In this document: one piece after another, positions 26,201 to 35,595 of the stretch
Layout of the letters: each line of letters opens with the position of its first letter
Position numbering within the stretch: the first letter of the stretch is position 1
NCBI GenBank assembly: GCA_010645155.1
Contig: CM021321.1
Location: 219,201 to 283,200 of the forward strand
Length of the DNA stretch: 64,000 nucleotides
Source: Tigriopus japonicus
Lineage: Eukaryota; Arthropoda; Copepoda; Harpacticoida; Harpacticidae
Reading direction: 5' to 3'
Notes under the pieces: model-generated
Told to the model about the DNA's origin: nothing
Seen by the model: only the letters and a program-made list of their open reading frames with translations
The model's database searches: none
Translations under genes and position numbers: made by a program

Positions 26201-26449
26201 TGGTGACTTGATTGGAATCGTTTTTTTTTTTTCAGACAACCCTTCAGTTTTATCAATCCTGAAGTTGTGGAGGCTACGTGTCAATGTTTGTTGGCCCAAG
26301 CAGAAGAATCAGAGCGGAATCAACAAGATGAGGCTCAAGTGGAGGCCCTGATTTTGGAAGAATTTGGGCGATGTTTAGTTCAAATCATTGAGATCGCCAA
26401 CAAATCCAAGATACCTAGCTCAAATAATAGCACTGCAGCCACGAGTTGA
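14231..26449 (+). CDS. LIN54: LIN54 / Mip120-like CXC-domain subunit of the DREAM/MuvB complex (8 exons)
   Basis: Exons 14231-14356, 15062-15662, 16130-16473, 19309-19488, 21049-21278, 23229-23370, 25327-25607 and 26236-26449 join with matching phases to give 705 aa, close to the vertebrate LIN54 length. Residues ~478-525 and ~552-600 form two cysteine-rich CXC (tesmin/TSO1) modules: [17 protein letters not shown], split by an intron after LKL, and [17 protein letters not shown]. The tyrosine in each CLKxYC motif is the residue that in this family inserts into DNA at the CHR element of cell-cycle promoters. The C-terminus ([20 protein letters not shown]) matches the region after the CXC pair. 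The N-terminal half is low complexity with a Glu/Pro run and repeated NADGT words. LIN54 is the DNA-binding subunit of a nuclear complex that represses or activates G2/M genes. The exon 4 acceptor is CAAG rather than the preferred CAG type. The start codon has a good context (GTCACCATGG). Family assignment is very secure; the exact early exons are less so. Confidence 0.9.
15870..16025. repeat. AT-rich low-complexity tract in LIN54 intron 2
   Basis: Nearly pure A/T built from ATATAATTATA words, roughly 150 bp, just before exon 3 of the LIN54-like gene. Confidence 0.85.
16499..17187. mobile_element. TA-flanked inverted-repeat element in LIN54 intron 3
   Basis: The left end CAGGGTGCGCCATTAAAAAT and the right end (rc CAGGGTGAAAAACTTAAAAC) are imperfect inverted repeats, each bordered by TA (16497-16498 and 17188-17189). 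A TA duplication and CAGGGTG ends suggest a mariner-like or similar non-autonomous element of 689 bp. No transposase frame is present. Confidence 0.5.
18536..18690. mobile_element. Truncated hAT-type element (left end only)
   Basis: It begins CAGGGGTCGGCAACC, a very common hAT terminal sequence, followed by blocks with AGGCCCACC and GACCCACC words like the intact element at 32401-32619. No matching right end or target duplication was found, so it appears decayed. The right limit is approximate. Confidence 0.45.
18824..19150. mobile_element. hAT-type MITE, TAGTGATGGACC family, copy 2
   Basis: The ends are TAGTGATGGACC and GGTCCATCACTA. The 8-bp flanks GTTAAAAT (18816-18823) and GCTAAAAT (19151-19158) match at 7 of 8. 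The interior is the reverse complement of copy 1 (13392-13757) with small indels. It sits in LIN54 intron 3, only ~160 bp before exon 4. Confidence 0.8.
19792..20241. mobile_element. 450-bp foldback element (two ~210-bp inverted arms)
   Basis: Almost the whole element is an inverted repeat. It starts CAAGAAGCAC and ends GTGCTTCTTG, and its centre is a tight palindrome around GCCCTTTTGTGGTAA / TTACCACAAAAGGGC near 20015. The direct repeat GTTATGT flanks both sides (19785-19791 and 20242-20248). It lies in LIN54 intron 4. No coding capacity. Confidence 0.75.
21480..22020. repeat. 31-bp minisatellite inside the hAT element
   Basis: The core unit is 31 bp and contains CGACAAATACGAC, AAAAAAGACG and AAAAACCCC. 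At least a dozen nearly identical copies are seen, with variant copies at the left. Because 31 is not divisible by 3 and the unit lacks stops on the minus strand, all three minus frames stay open for 177-234 codons and encode the same 31-residue period. These frames should not be annotated as proteins. Confidence 0.9.
22551..22680. repeat. 20-bp tandem repeat, about six units
   Basis: The unit CCAAATTAGTCGAATAAAAT is repeated head to tail inside the hAT element at 21381-22741. Single copies of the same word occur in the other family member near 1790-1810. Confidence 0.9.
22939..23040. repeat. Dispersed repeat, copy 1
   Basis: The segment containing TTGATGGTGGCGACAACAAC-type sequence (here CTGATTGATGGTGGCGACAA) and the following ~90 bp matches 29788-29895 with scattered differences. 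The parent element is not identified. Confidence 0.6.
23058..23172. mobile_element. Short inverted-repeat MITE, copy 2
   Basis: The reverse complement of this segment matches 5994-6109 closely, including the TTTCAAAATACAC-type ends and the GTGAGGTTTTTGCAACAAA interior. It ends ~55 bp before LIN54 exon 6. Confidence 0.65.
25925..26050. repeat. Imperfect ~21-bp tandem repeat in LIN54 intron 7
   Basis: Five or so loose copies of a unit like TTATTTCCCTACAACTCATA. The open frames across it are by-products of the repeat. Confidence 0.6.
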
Positions 26450-26547
26450 CCATCTCAGAGTGGAGAATTATTATTTCTAATATTGATAATCGTCAGGATT
26501 TGATTTTTGTCTAGTTTCAAGTCTAAATATATCTACATTCACAAAAG

Positions 26548-26553
26548 AATAAA
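26548..26553 (+). promoter_or_regulatory. Polyadenylation signal of the LIN54-like gene
   Basis: A canonical AATAAA 98 bp after the stop codon of the last LIN54-like exon. Confidence 0.65.
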
Positions 26554-26952
26554 GTATTGTGGGATTCAATAGTCGCCGTTAAGTTTTCCGCCCAATTTTT
26601 CGGCTTGGAGTCGAGCTTTCCCTATTTGGAATTCGGAGAATGGACGAAGACCCCGGTAGATTTTAGACTGAAATTGGAGGAAGATTGTCAATCATATGCA
26701 CATGAATGATATTAGATGCGGTCATAGTTCGAGACCACAAAGAAATACGAAAACAAGATGAACAATATTGGCATATTCCAATTTCGTTCTGAAATTGATA
26801 AACATAATTCTCAAGAATTCTGTACCAGTAATACAGTTGGTCTATGTTCCGATAAATTTTTCTTTAGCAATGTGACAATTTTTCAAGTCGGTGTAATGTA
26901 TACATAATTTTTGACCAAATCTATTTCACAACTACTTGACCTCCGTTCTGTA
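26554..26952. other. Intergenic DNA, nothing seen
   Basis: No open frame or repeat of note between the LIN54-like polyadenylation signal and the foldback element that begins at 26953. Confidence 0.5.
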
Positions 26953-27608
26953 ATGGGACGCTGTAATCGCATGCGTTTTCTTTTCTTACCGCTGGAGCCA
27001 CCACCCCAACTTCAATCCGCCTGTCTTGGCTTGGAAGAAGCGAGAGTGCTTCAGTTAAAACGTGATAAATCCCTCCTGTGAAAGGCCTTTGGCCAAAATG
27101 AGAACATAATTGACTAGGGTAGAGACATATGTATGTCATCAAACAATCATTCTCAACATAGGTAGACAAAATGCCGAGCATTTTACGATCAAAACGATAG
27201 TAATGATTTCACTTTTCCTCACACTCCAGCCTCAGCTGCCGCGTCTCGTCTGCCGTCGAGAAGAGAGCGAGCAATTTTGAAATTTCCCGCTAAGGTAACG
27301 GAGCGCAGACTGGCAGATGGGCAAACTAGGGCTGCACTGTGAAGAAGGGTAATATCATCGCTATCATTTTGATCGTAAAATCCTCAGCATTTTGTCAACC
27401 TATGTTGAGAGTGATTGTTTAATGGCTTAGATATGTCTCTACCCTAGTCAACTCTGTTCTCATTTTGGCCAAAGGCCTTTCACAGGAGGGATTTATCACG
27501 TTTGAATTGAAGCACTCTCGCTTCTTCCAAGCTAAGACAGGCGGATTGAAGTTGGGGTGGTGGCTCCACCGGTAAGAAAAGAAAACGCATGCGATTACAG
27601 TGTTCCAT
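26953..27608. mobile_element. 656-bp foldback element with ~240-bp inverted arms, TA-flanked
   Basis: The left arm (26953-~27197) and right arm (~27368-27608) are near reverse complements, sharing for example CTGTAATCGCATGCGTTTTC and GGCCTTTGGCCAAAATGAGA. The dinucleotide TA borders both ends (26951-26952 and 27609-27610). The central ~170 bp is unique. The 86-codon minus frame within the left arm is not a gene. Confidence 0.75.
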
Positions 27609-27784
27609 TAACGACAAAAGCTAACTGCAAGAAACCTTCTTGTCGGCTTTGTTGTTTTTGGTCACTTTTTTCAACTAAAATCTTTAACCATGATAATCTC
27701 GTTTAACAGGGTTCTAAATATCAAGTCCTGGTTTTTGGTCAAAGTATTTGGGCTCATTTTTTCAGTTCGAAACTTTTCTTTTTG

Positions 27785-28280
27785 TTAGTGGACTTTGACC
27801 TCTCCTGAAAAATGATAAACCTGAAAAAACGCAGAATTCAGAACAGATACAGAAGTTTTTCAGGTTTCTAAAAATTAAGTATTTGGATGGCACAAAAACG
27901 TGGATTCAATCTTCACGAGCTTTTTTTGGAAATGAATGAAATGAAGAAGAGTCGAAACAGAAAAGTGAGACTTACGAAATCGACGTGGACGATGTTCCAT
28001 TGATCTATGTACTGTGATAAGGCCGAATCGATCAGGCCGCGATGGAAAAAATATCGACCATGTTGAGGCGAGCTGAACGGATCCACAAGGTCAAATATCG
28101 AGCTTCGTTTACTCCTGGAACAGATTCGGAACACTCACCGATAACCTAAGAGGATCTCTTTCTTGAAGTTAAAATACTATAATCAAACCTCATCTTGACC
28201 GAATCTCGATGTCTCAGGCCCTGAATTTCAATCACGGAGAGGCTGATGAGGATGATAATGATTAGATCCCATTTGGACAT
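27785..28280 (-). CDS. Possible small secreted peptide precursor (three exons, tentative)
   Basis: On the minus strand, exon 28189-28280 starts with ATG and encodes a strong signal peptide (MSKWDLIIIILISLSVIEIQ). It ends at a GTTTGA donor in phase 2 and joins 27976-28114 after a TCTGTTCCAG acceptor. That exon encodes a RSKRSS stretch with a dibasic KR, then 40 residues without cysteine, and ends at a GTAAGT donor. A possible last exon, 27785-27820, follows a TTTTTTCAG acceptor, giving ~88 aa. The pattern (signal peptide plus KR) suits a processed neuropeptide or small secreted protein, but I recognise no family and no amidation signal is seen. The first donor is weak and the last exon is uncertain. 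Read the whole model as a hypothesis. Confidence 0.3.
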
Positions 28281-28810
28281 GGTTCCAACAGATTGTTGAC
28301 GATTTTTGTGTAGAAGAACGCTGATTTGAAAGTGAAAACTAGTTTACGGACCGCTGCATTTCAGGACTAATATCGAAAATACAACTTAGGGCACATCATT
28401 GAACATAAATGTGAGGTTTCTTTTGCTAAAGAAATATTGCTCCATGAAATTTTCCTTGAACCCAAATAGTACTTAAAAAGTTCTTTTTGTAGATAATGCA
28501 TCACAAAATATACAAAGCCAACCGAGGCAACCCTATACTTGCTCTTTCGCAAACCTAACTATTCCTACACTTGGCATCTGAGGACACAATTTCACATTTT
28601 CTTTCTTTAGATGTCAAGTGTAGGAACCTAGAATTTATTATCATTATAGATATGTAGCAATCCATAGTTGTCAAATAGTTTTAAGCCCAGACGTTTAGGT
28701 TATCTGAAGTAAGAGTTGGTATGGCCCCTGAATGTCTTCTGATCTGTGAGATGAGTCATACCATCATAGATATGGACAAAATATTGACAGGAAGAGCACA
28801 GATTATCTGA

Positions 28811-28870
28811 ACTAACCTTAAACTTAACCTAGGCTAGCTTAACCTAACCAAACTAAGCCTAACCTAAACA
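28811..28870. repeat. Degenerate CCTAA-rich tract
   Basis: Irregular AACCTAACC, AAGCCTAACC and TTAACC words resemble the arthropod telomere unit (TTAGG, read as CCTAA) but without a strict period. It may be an interstitial telomere-like remnant or chance low complexity. Confidence 0.4.
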
Positions 28871-29787
28871 TATCTAAAAATATAGAAAAACAACCTATGC
28901 TTACTGAAAACCGTTTGAACCAAAACCCCTCATGGAGGCGCAAATGTCAGCTCACAGAGTGATGAGCGAATGTGCTAGCTCTGAGCCACCTCAGTTTGTT
29001 GTCTTCAAAAGGGGTATTTTAGGTTTATCTAGTGCTGCAGATGAGTCGTCTCCCAGATCAGAAGATAGTTAGCTCCAATTTAAGAGTTGGTTCTCTGGAT
29101 GCTCTGGATCTGGATCATTTGATGAGACTGAAAATTGAATTTCTATTTGGTGATTCCCCCAAATTAAGTTAGCTTTGTACATTTTGTGATGCATTTGTAG
29201 CAATCATCCTTAGCATTGTGTTTACTTCAACTTAAGAAGTCATTTTTAAATCCATAGAGCACATATGACATGTGAATGCAAAACAGCATATGTTTTTGAA
29301 TCCTTTTGATGAGGTCACTGTAGGAGTAACATGTTGGCACTTATTGGGTGACATTTTAGTGTACATGTTTATGCTTTTTTTCTCAGTTTTACTACAAAGT
29401 GGGATATTTTCAACTTGATGACGCCAAGAATTCTGATCAAACTTCATGTATACAAGCAATTTTTCAAGACTTGGCAATCATGAAATAATTTATCAAATAA
29501 TTATAAAGAGAGAAATCACACTTGTAAAACTAATCATTTGATACTCTTCTCTGTAAGTTTTCAGTGGGTGTAATTTTCTACTCTTACATTTGCTTGAACT
29601 CCCAACAAAAATGCCCAACAAACCGAGAAGCTTGAGAGAAAAAATGCAAGAAAAGGTGTCTTTAGATCCGAAAAATACTAACCCAATAACTTGAGCACTG
29701 CTTATTATGCAATATGACAACTGAATAGATCGGTATTGGCTTGATATACTTAAACTGATCGCAAAATCGAATTTCTTTGCAATTTGG

Positions 29788-29895
29788 ACTTCCTGAATTG
29801 ATGGTGGCGACAACAACAGCAAACAATCGAAGCTTCAAAAAACCCCAACAGCTTGGCCTAGTTTTGCTTCTTTCCTATGAGCATCTTTAGGCATG
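29788..29895. repeat. Dispersed repeat, copy 2
   Basis: Matches 22939-23040 in the same orientation, sharing GATGGTGGCGACAACAACAG and the following segment up to the TATGAGCATCTTTAG / CATGAGCTTCTTTAG words. Confidence 0.6.
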
Positions 29896-31378
29896 CTGAG
29901 TGTCAGTAGACTATGTATTAAATTAAGCGCAAGACTTAACACCCTAATAAGGCAACCCGGTACTGAAAAATTCATATCAAGTTTCTATGTAAATTCCCAA
30001 ACACTATGAAATGTAATTCAGACTCAGGAAACCAAGGGGAACAACTTTAATTTACTGAGTTTCTCGAAGTCAGGTCTAGATTAAAAGTTGTATTTCTAAA
30101 ACCTATTGAATATATTGATTTTTGAAAATCTAGCTAGTAAACTTTTAGAGCACATTTAGATACCTTTTGAATCGAAATTGCTTGAAAACATGTTGCTCAG
30201 TTGCTGAGTTATTTGAGTTTAACTGAGCCGATTAATTTTTTGAGGTTATTTTGAGGTAATAATCAATTCTTGCTGGAGCACCAATTTCTCCACCCAGCCA
30301 ACAAGCTTCAGATCAAAGCTGTGACTCCCCAAAAAAACAAAACAAATATATTGAGAGAGAGGCATAGATGTATCTCGTCCAAATGAATTGTAGTCCACCG
30401 TCGAGCAATAAATCTTTTTCCTCATTGCTACTCATGATTCACATTGTTGAAAACAAAGATTTTACTAAAACAAAATGGGAAAGCTATATGCAATACAATA
30501 TTGAACTTGGGACGACCTACTGATTGATCCCATGTAGATTTCAAGTTTCTCATCTGTTAAATAGTATACAAAACATTAAAAATACCCGAAGTTTTGTCAA
30601 AAAATGTTACATTTTTGCTTGGAAATATAGAATAATCATTAAACTTAATGAGTTATATGCATAATTTCGGCTTATCTAACGTCTGACTTGACTTATACAA
30701 GGAATAAAACATAGTATACATAATCTGGTTAAGACTTTTAATGTTTGGTTTAGTGCCGTATAATTGCCGTATATTGACCAGTAAGCTAATAATGTTCTAT
30801 TTCAAATTTGTAGAGAACTAAGGAGGAGAAATACAAACATAAAAAATCAAGCCTTTTCAATGAAAATTTGGATATTTTTAATGCTTCATATATTTTCTAA
30901 CAGCAAAGAAACTTTAGATTTACATAAGCTTGAGGCTCAGGTTCTCCTGAGTTCAAAACTGTATTGCAAATAATGTCTCTTTCGTTTTTTAAATCTTTTC
31001 TCTTTTAATTTGGGCAAAATCTTGTTTTTTAAAGTCGTTGATTGCTAAGAAGCATTTTTCAAGTGTCCTTTCCCATCGAACAAGGCAGCCTTTAATGAAT
31101 CCTTTGTATTCCACGTTTTAACATCCTTAACAAAACTTCTCCTTGGGTACTTACTAGTCATAAAAAGGTTACCTGTAAAAGTACTACTGTATGTATATAT
31201 TTCAAATACTTTTTTCGGGGGCAAGTATGACATACAAGTGTGGTATCACGAGAATTAGAACGAAAATAAGAATACCGGTCCACATCATGAGTGTACGGGT
31301 CAAATGTGACGCTAATAAAAAAACAAATAGGATTTGTTTGAGATGAGGGCAAGTTCAGAGTTGTTCCTGGCACCATTT

Positions 31379-34300
31379 CTAGGTTTCCCTCTCATAAATG
31401 CTTCGTTCAGGTTCCACTGGGGCCGTTTCTTCACTCTCATTATCCAAATTGGCATAAGGATCTCGCCGAGTACAAAACCGGACGCGAAGATGGCGAATAC
31501 AAGGCGCTAAAAGATCAAAATTCATAAGGTTTTTAGGCTAAAAATATGACACAAAAGAGTATGAATATGACAAAAATATGACACAGAGATGATGGTTTAG
31601 CGCAGTTGGTTAACGCGCGACCGAGCTATGCTCGGGTTCATGGGTTCGATCCCAGGTCTCCCCCCCCCCTCCTACTTAACAACTAAGTCCAGTGGATATA
31701 GTGGATAAGCGCCTCGAACGGCGCCACGTAAAACCAGAATGGGCTCACCACGTTGTCACTTTTCACAATGTACTTAATGACTAAACAATGTTTACCGCCA
31801 ATAATGTATCCAATGAGCAAATTGTTCGCAATAAATATTATTATTATTATTATTATTTTCTCACATTGTCAACTCTTTTTGGGCTAAAGTTAAATGATCG
31901 GCTCTGTTTTTATTTAATACTGTACGTCATCTTTTATTATTATTTTATATATCATTAGAGATCATGTCAATATATTTTGCTCTTAAATTTAAGGTCAAAA
32001 ATTCTTCAACAGATTAAAATTTGGCGACTTTATCATCGTAATTTAAATAACGCTTTTAGGTCTAAAAATCACAAAAAAAAAGTTTTTTCCCTCTTATCAT
32101 TTCTAGAAAATGCTGAAACAAGTTTTAAAAATTCATAACCTGTTTTTTTTTCTTTTCCAATTGCCACTTTTTAGGCCTTGTGTTCATTTTCTCACGTTTG
32201 TACATGCGTGTGCCAACATTTTGCTTTCAATTAAAGTTTCGAAATTTCTTGGACTTGCTCTTTCACTTGTGAAAGATTAAGCAACCTCATTTAAGGTCGA
32301 TTGGAAAAATTAGATGCCCATATTTTGGGTGGAATCTAAATTTTGAAAAAAAAAAAAGAATGAAAAGTGCGCAAAACCCCCAAATTTTCAACTTCTAGGA
32401 CAAGGGTCGTCAACCGGTGGGGTGCGGCCCACATGTGGGCCCAAGGGTGATTGTTAGTGGGCCCACGAGCAATGAGAAAAGTCCTGAATAACGGGTCCAA
32501 GAGACATCCATAGTACTGTACTTGTGGGCCCAGAGGTCTTTGATCGTTAATTTGTCGGCCCCTGAACCTGCCACCATCTGTACAGTGGGCCTTGACACAA
32601 AAACGGTTGCCGACCCCTTTTCTAGGGAATGCAGAAATAAGTTCAAATGTGTTTTGAAAGCCTCATTTTTTTCCTACAGATTGAAGAATTTTTTTTTGTT
32701 AATCTTCGCTCTTCATAATTTAGAATCTCTATGGACACTTACCAAAGACCAAGTCATTGTAGATGCACATGCCCGAGACGAGAAGTGCAAATCCGAGCAA
32801 TTGCAGAGCATGAAACTGTTGCCATCCAACCATGAGAGAGACCCCCCAAATGACCATGGTTCGAACGCTATCCAAGACCATTCGAGTGGTGGCAGACATC
32901 TCTTTGGTCACGGAGATGCCGGCAAAATTGAAGAAAGCAATGGACACCACGGTTCCACAGAAGGCTGTCATGAGTTGGCCATTATGGAACAGTTGATAGA
33001 GCCCATCGTAGGCATCTTCGAGCACGTGTCGGGGATTGTTGCCAAACTTGGGGCCCACGGGAATGAAATACATGGGGATGAGAAGGGTAGCTAGGGTTAG
33101 GAATCCGAAAGTACCCTCCCAACCCACGGCTTGAAGAGGTGGGACGTCATATTTGGCCAGGAATTTCTCTTCGTATACCATTTGAGTGGCCACAATGACC
33201 TGTAAAGAGAATATGATTCTTAGTTCTGATTTTGAAATATTTTTGTACGCTTTTTTTGGAATATAACCAAAGCTGAATGTAAGAATATTGTCAGTCAAGC
33301 ACACACAAATCGAGAGACCTTTTGTAGTGAATATATATTTTAGTCATGGGAAGAAGTTATTCTTGGATGTTTCTGAGTAGTTATCATTAAATTTTCTTAT
33401 TGCAATTTCATTCTTTTGAACTGTTTTTATTTCACCAATCAAATCAAACCATGATTGCTTGTTTTTAAACTTCTCTCGTAGATTTAAACATTTCCCTGGT
33501 TGAAAAAAGAACTGACCAATTTTCATATTCACTGCAATCAAAAGTTCCAAGGAGTACATTAAACATAAATATTTTTAGTTACAGCTTGCAAATCTGGGTC
33601 AAGCTGAAATTGCATGCAAATCGTTTCATGGATGCTTTGGATTACATGAATATCTTTAAAATGGGTAAAGGCATGTACTTGGTAAAGGTTGCGTTGTGCT
33701 GTATATTTTTTACAAAATGGCCATCAAATAGACATTTTTTTTGCCATGTAGCAACTTTTGTCTCAAGTATCCCTCTTTAACCCGTTGTTTCATATAATAT
33801 TTTGGATATTCTAGTAGTTTTCCTTTATCGACCGGTTTCTAGAATATTATTAAACGATCTGAATAAATAAATAAGCTAAAGGGACTCACTTGGGCGCAAA
33901 CAATGAGAATATCACCCAGAAGCACATCCGAAGTGGATTTGTTAGACTCGGAGGTAAATTGGCTCAAGCCTCGGATGGATCCACCATAATACTCATCATG
34001 GAACAATGGACCCTCGAAGTTTGATGTGGTTTCGACCAACGTTTCGTTTTTGTGGTCGGCGGGATGGAGATACATCATATCACAAATGCCCACCACAGCC
34101 AAACCAATGATGATCAACCCGATGCCGAACCATTTGAACCACTGAAAGCGTCTCCTCAAAAATATTCTCGAGAACAATCCCGTGAAGATGATCACAGCCC
34201 CTAAAAAGCAATTTGAGAACATTAAAACCCATGAAACCCAGTTAGGTCCCTAATGTATATTTCTACCGAATCATATCTAAATTCTAAAAACACCGGGATT

Positions 34301-35274
34301 ATTTGTAAGATCTGTCTCATCTTTGAGCCAATGTTGTTTTTATTTGCCGTTTTCGAATTTCAAACAGAAATGCAACTAAAGAAATAAGGACCGACAAGTT
34401 CTTAACTAATCAAAGGAACCCAAAGCATAAGAGGAAAGTGTTTTGCTCCCCCAAAAAGAAACAGAGACATATGTATTTCTCAATCCATTTGTAATTTTAC
34501 TTGCCCTTTTTCAGGTTTAGCAATTATTTGGGTGCATTCACATTTCAAGGTTTATTTGTTACTTTTTATATTGCTTGCAAGAAATGAAATTCCTTGTAAC
34601 AACAAAAGAAACAAATATCTATCATCAATTTTACAAAATTGTATGACATAAGGTTTACCAACGTATTAGAATTGGAAAATGGACAACTCTTCAACATTAG
34701 CTTGATTAGAAAGAGAATAAACCATGGTTGTCAAATCTAAAAATGACTTCTCAGCTTTAAAGTCTTCATTCATTTGGCAGAAATTGCAGACTTTTACCTC
34801 AACATTTACCCCAAACTGATAAAAAATAATCTTACCTCTCAGCATTTGGAACGAGGAGGCGTATGTTAGCGTCAAACCGATGTATTGAATCGAGGTAGCA
34901 GTCATGTCACACATGGCAGGGGGCAAAAAGATAAAAGGGCTAAAATTGGTCTCGGGAGGACCGAGTTCTTGGGGCGCATCCGGATCTCGAGCTCGTGCTT
35001 CAGCCCGTTTCCGTCGCCAACGAAGCACATAGTAAGCCACCATGCACATCATCTCACCCAAGAACATACCACAAGCCTGCAGAAATGGATGATTAAACCC
35101 TCTTTCCTGCCCATCCGAACTCTTCGAAGTCATTGTGTCCGCCCATCTATGGAAAATCAAGGGTTTAGACAATTTATTGAAGTATAAGTTATTCCTGTCT
35201 TACTTGACAGAGAGCGTGTTAATGGAGCCCGTGATGAGCATCAGAGTAGCCAAGCTCAAATGAAACAGATTCAT
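31379..35274 (-). CDS. SLC35F6: SLC35F6-like multi-pass transporter (5 exons)
   Basis: Minus-strand exons 35204-35274, 34836-35146, 33890-34200, 32743-33199 and 31379-31506 join with consistent phases (2, 1, 0, 1), giving 425 aa. The start MNLFHLSLATLMLITGSINT is the typical first helix of the family. Conserved blocks follow: FNHPFLQACGMFLGE, YASSFQMLRGAVIIFTGLFS, QMVYEEKF, GWEGTFGF, and SIAFFNFAGISVTKEMSATT with RMVLDSVRT. About ten hydrophobic segments are expected, as in the drug/metabolite transporter superfamily. The human relative is reported in lysosomal and mitochondrial membranes; its substrate is not settled. The loop after helix 4 carries a family-specific insertion with NETLVETTSN, where N-glycosylation is possible. 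The last intron hosts a SINE and a small hAT MITE. The C-terminal 41 residues are hydrophilic. The family call is very secure; the last exon is supported by frame and acceptor only. Confidence 0.9.
31591..31858 (+). mobile_element. tRNA-derived SINE with (ATT)n tail
   Basis: The head carries an RNA polymerase III A box (TAGCGCAGTTGG) and, ~40 nt on, a B box (GGTTCGATCCC), as in a tRNA. The acceptor stem does not pair and the anticodon arm is an over-long palindrome (CCGAGCTATGCTCGG), so this is not a working tRNA. A ~150-bp body of no known type follows, then a tail of TAT/ATT triplets at 31832-31858. Head, body and simple-repeat tail are the layout of a SINE. It lies in the last intron of the SLC35F6-like gene, in the opposite orientation to it. 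No clear target duplication was found. Confidence 0.7.
32401..32619. mobile_element. 219-bp hAT-type MITE
   Basis: Ends CAAGGGTCGTCAACCG and CGGTTGCCGACCCCTT are inverted repeats of the common hAT GGGTCGGCAACC type. The flanks TTCTAGGA (32393-32400) and TTCTAGGG (32620-32627) match at 7 of 8. The interior has repeated GGGCCCA words. It lies ~120 bp beyond the fourth exon of the SLC35F6-like gene, in its last intron. Confidence 0.75.
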
Positions 35275-35580
35275 GGTAGATGGATGGTTGGGGAATGGTG
35301 AATGACTGAAAGATCTTGAAAATAACCGAAGCTAAAAACGCCCACTGAAGAGCAAACTGTGTCAAGAGAGGACGTTGGTCATGAGGGCGGTGTAAAAAAT
35401 GGCAAAACTCCCCCCTAGAGCTCTTTCTTTTTTCTTTCTTTATTCAAAGGTGAATTTGTGTAGTAGAGACAGCTGAGCCAGATCTTGAACAAAGAAGACG
35501 CAGTTTTGTTGACCAAGTGCCCGATATCGCCAAACCTCGATAAAAATGTCTGTCAGTAAAAAATGGCGGCAAGGAGACGG

Positions 35581-35586
35581 TTTATT
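35581..35586 (-). promoter_or_regulatory. Polyadenylation signal of the vinculin-family gene
   Basis: AATAAA on the minus strand, about ten bases after the stop codon of the 799-aa gene. This implies a very short 3' untranslated region. Confidence 0.5.
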
Positions 35587-35595
35587 TTCAGAGTG

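Larger units (their letters stand above)
28281..31378. other. Intergenic DNA with scattered small repeats
   Basis: No gene recognised. It holds a short hairpin at 28564-28624 (CCTACACTTGGCATCT and its complement), a run of CCTAA-like words at 28811-28870, and a dispersed repeat copy at 29788-29895. The rest is AT-rich. Confidence 0.4.

Noticed and set aside
26921..27181. 86-codon minus-strand frame
   Set aside because: It lies within one arm of the foldback element, and the other arm carries the same sequence inverted.
31591..31661. A tRNA gene
   Set aside because: A and B boxes are present, but the acceptor stem does not pair and the anticodon arm is abnormal; a SINE head explains it better.
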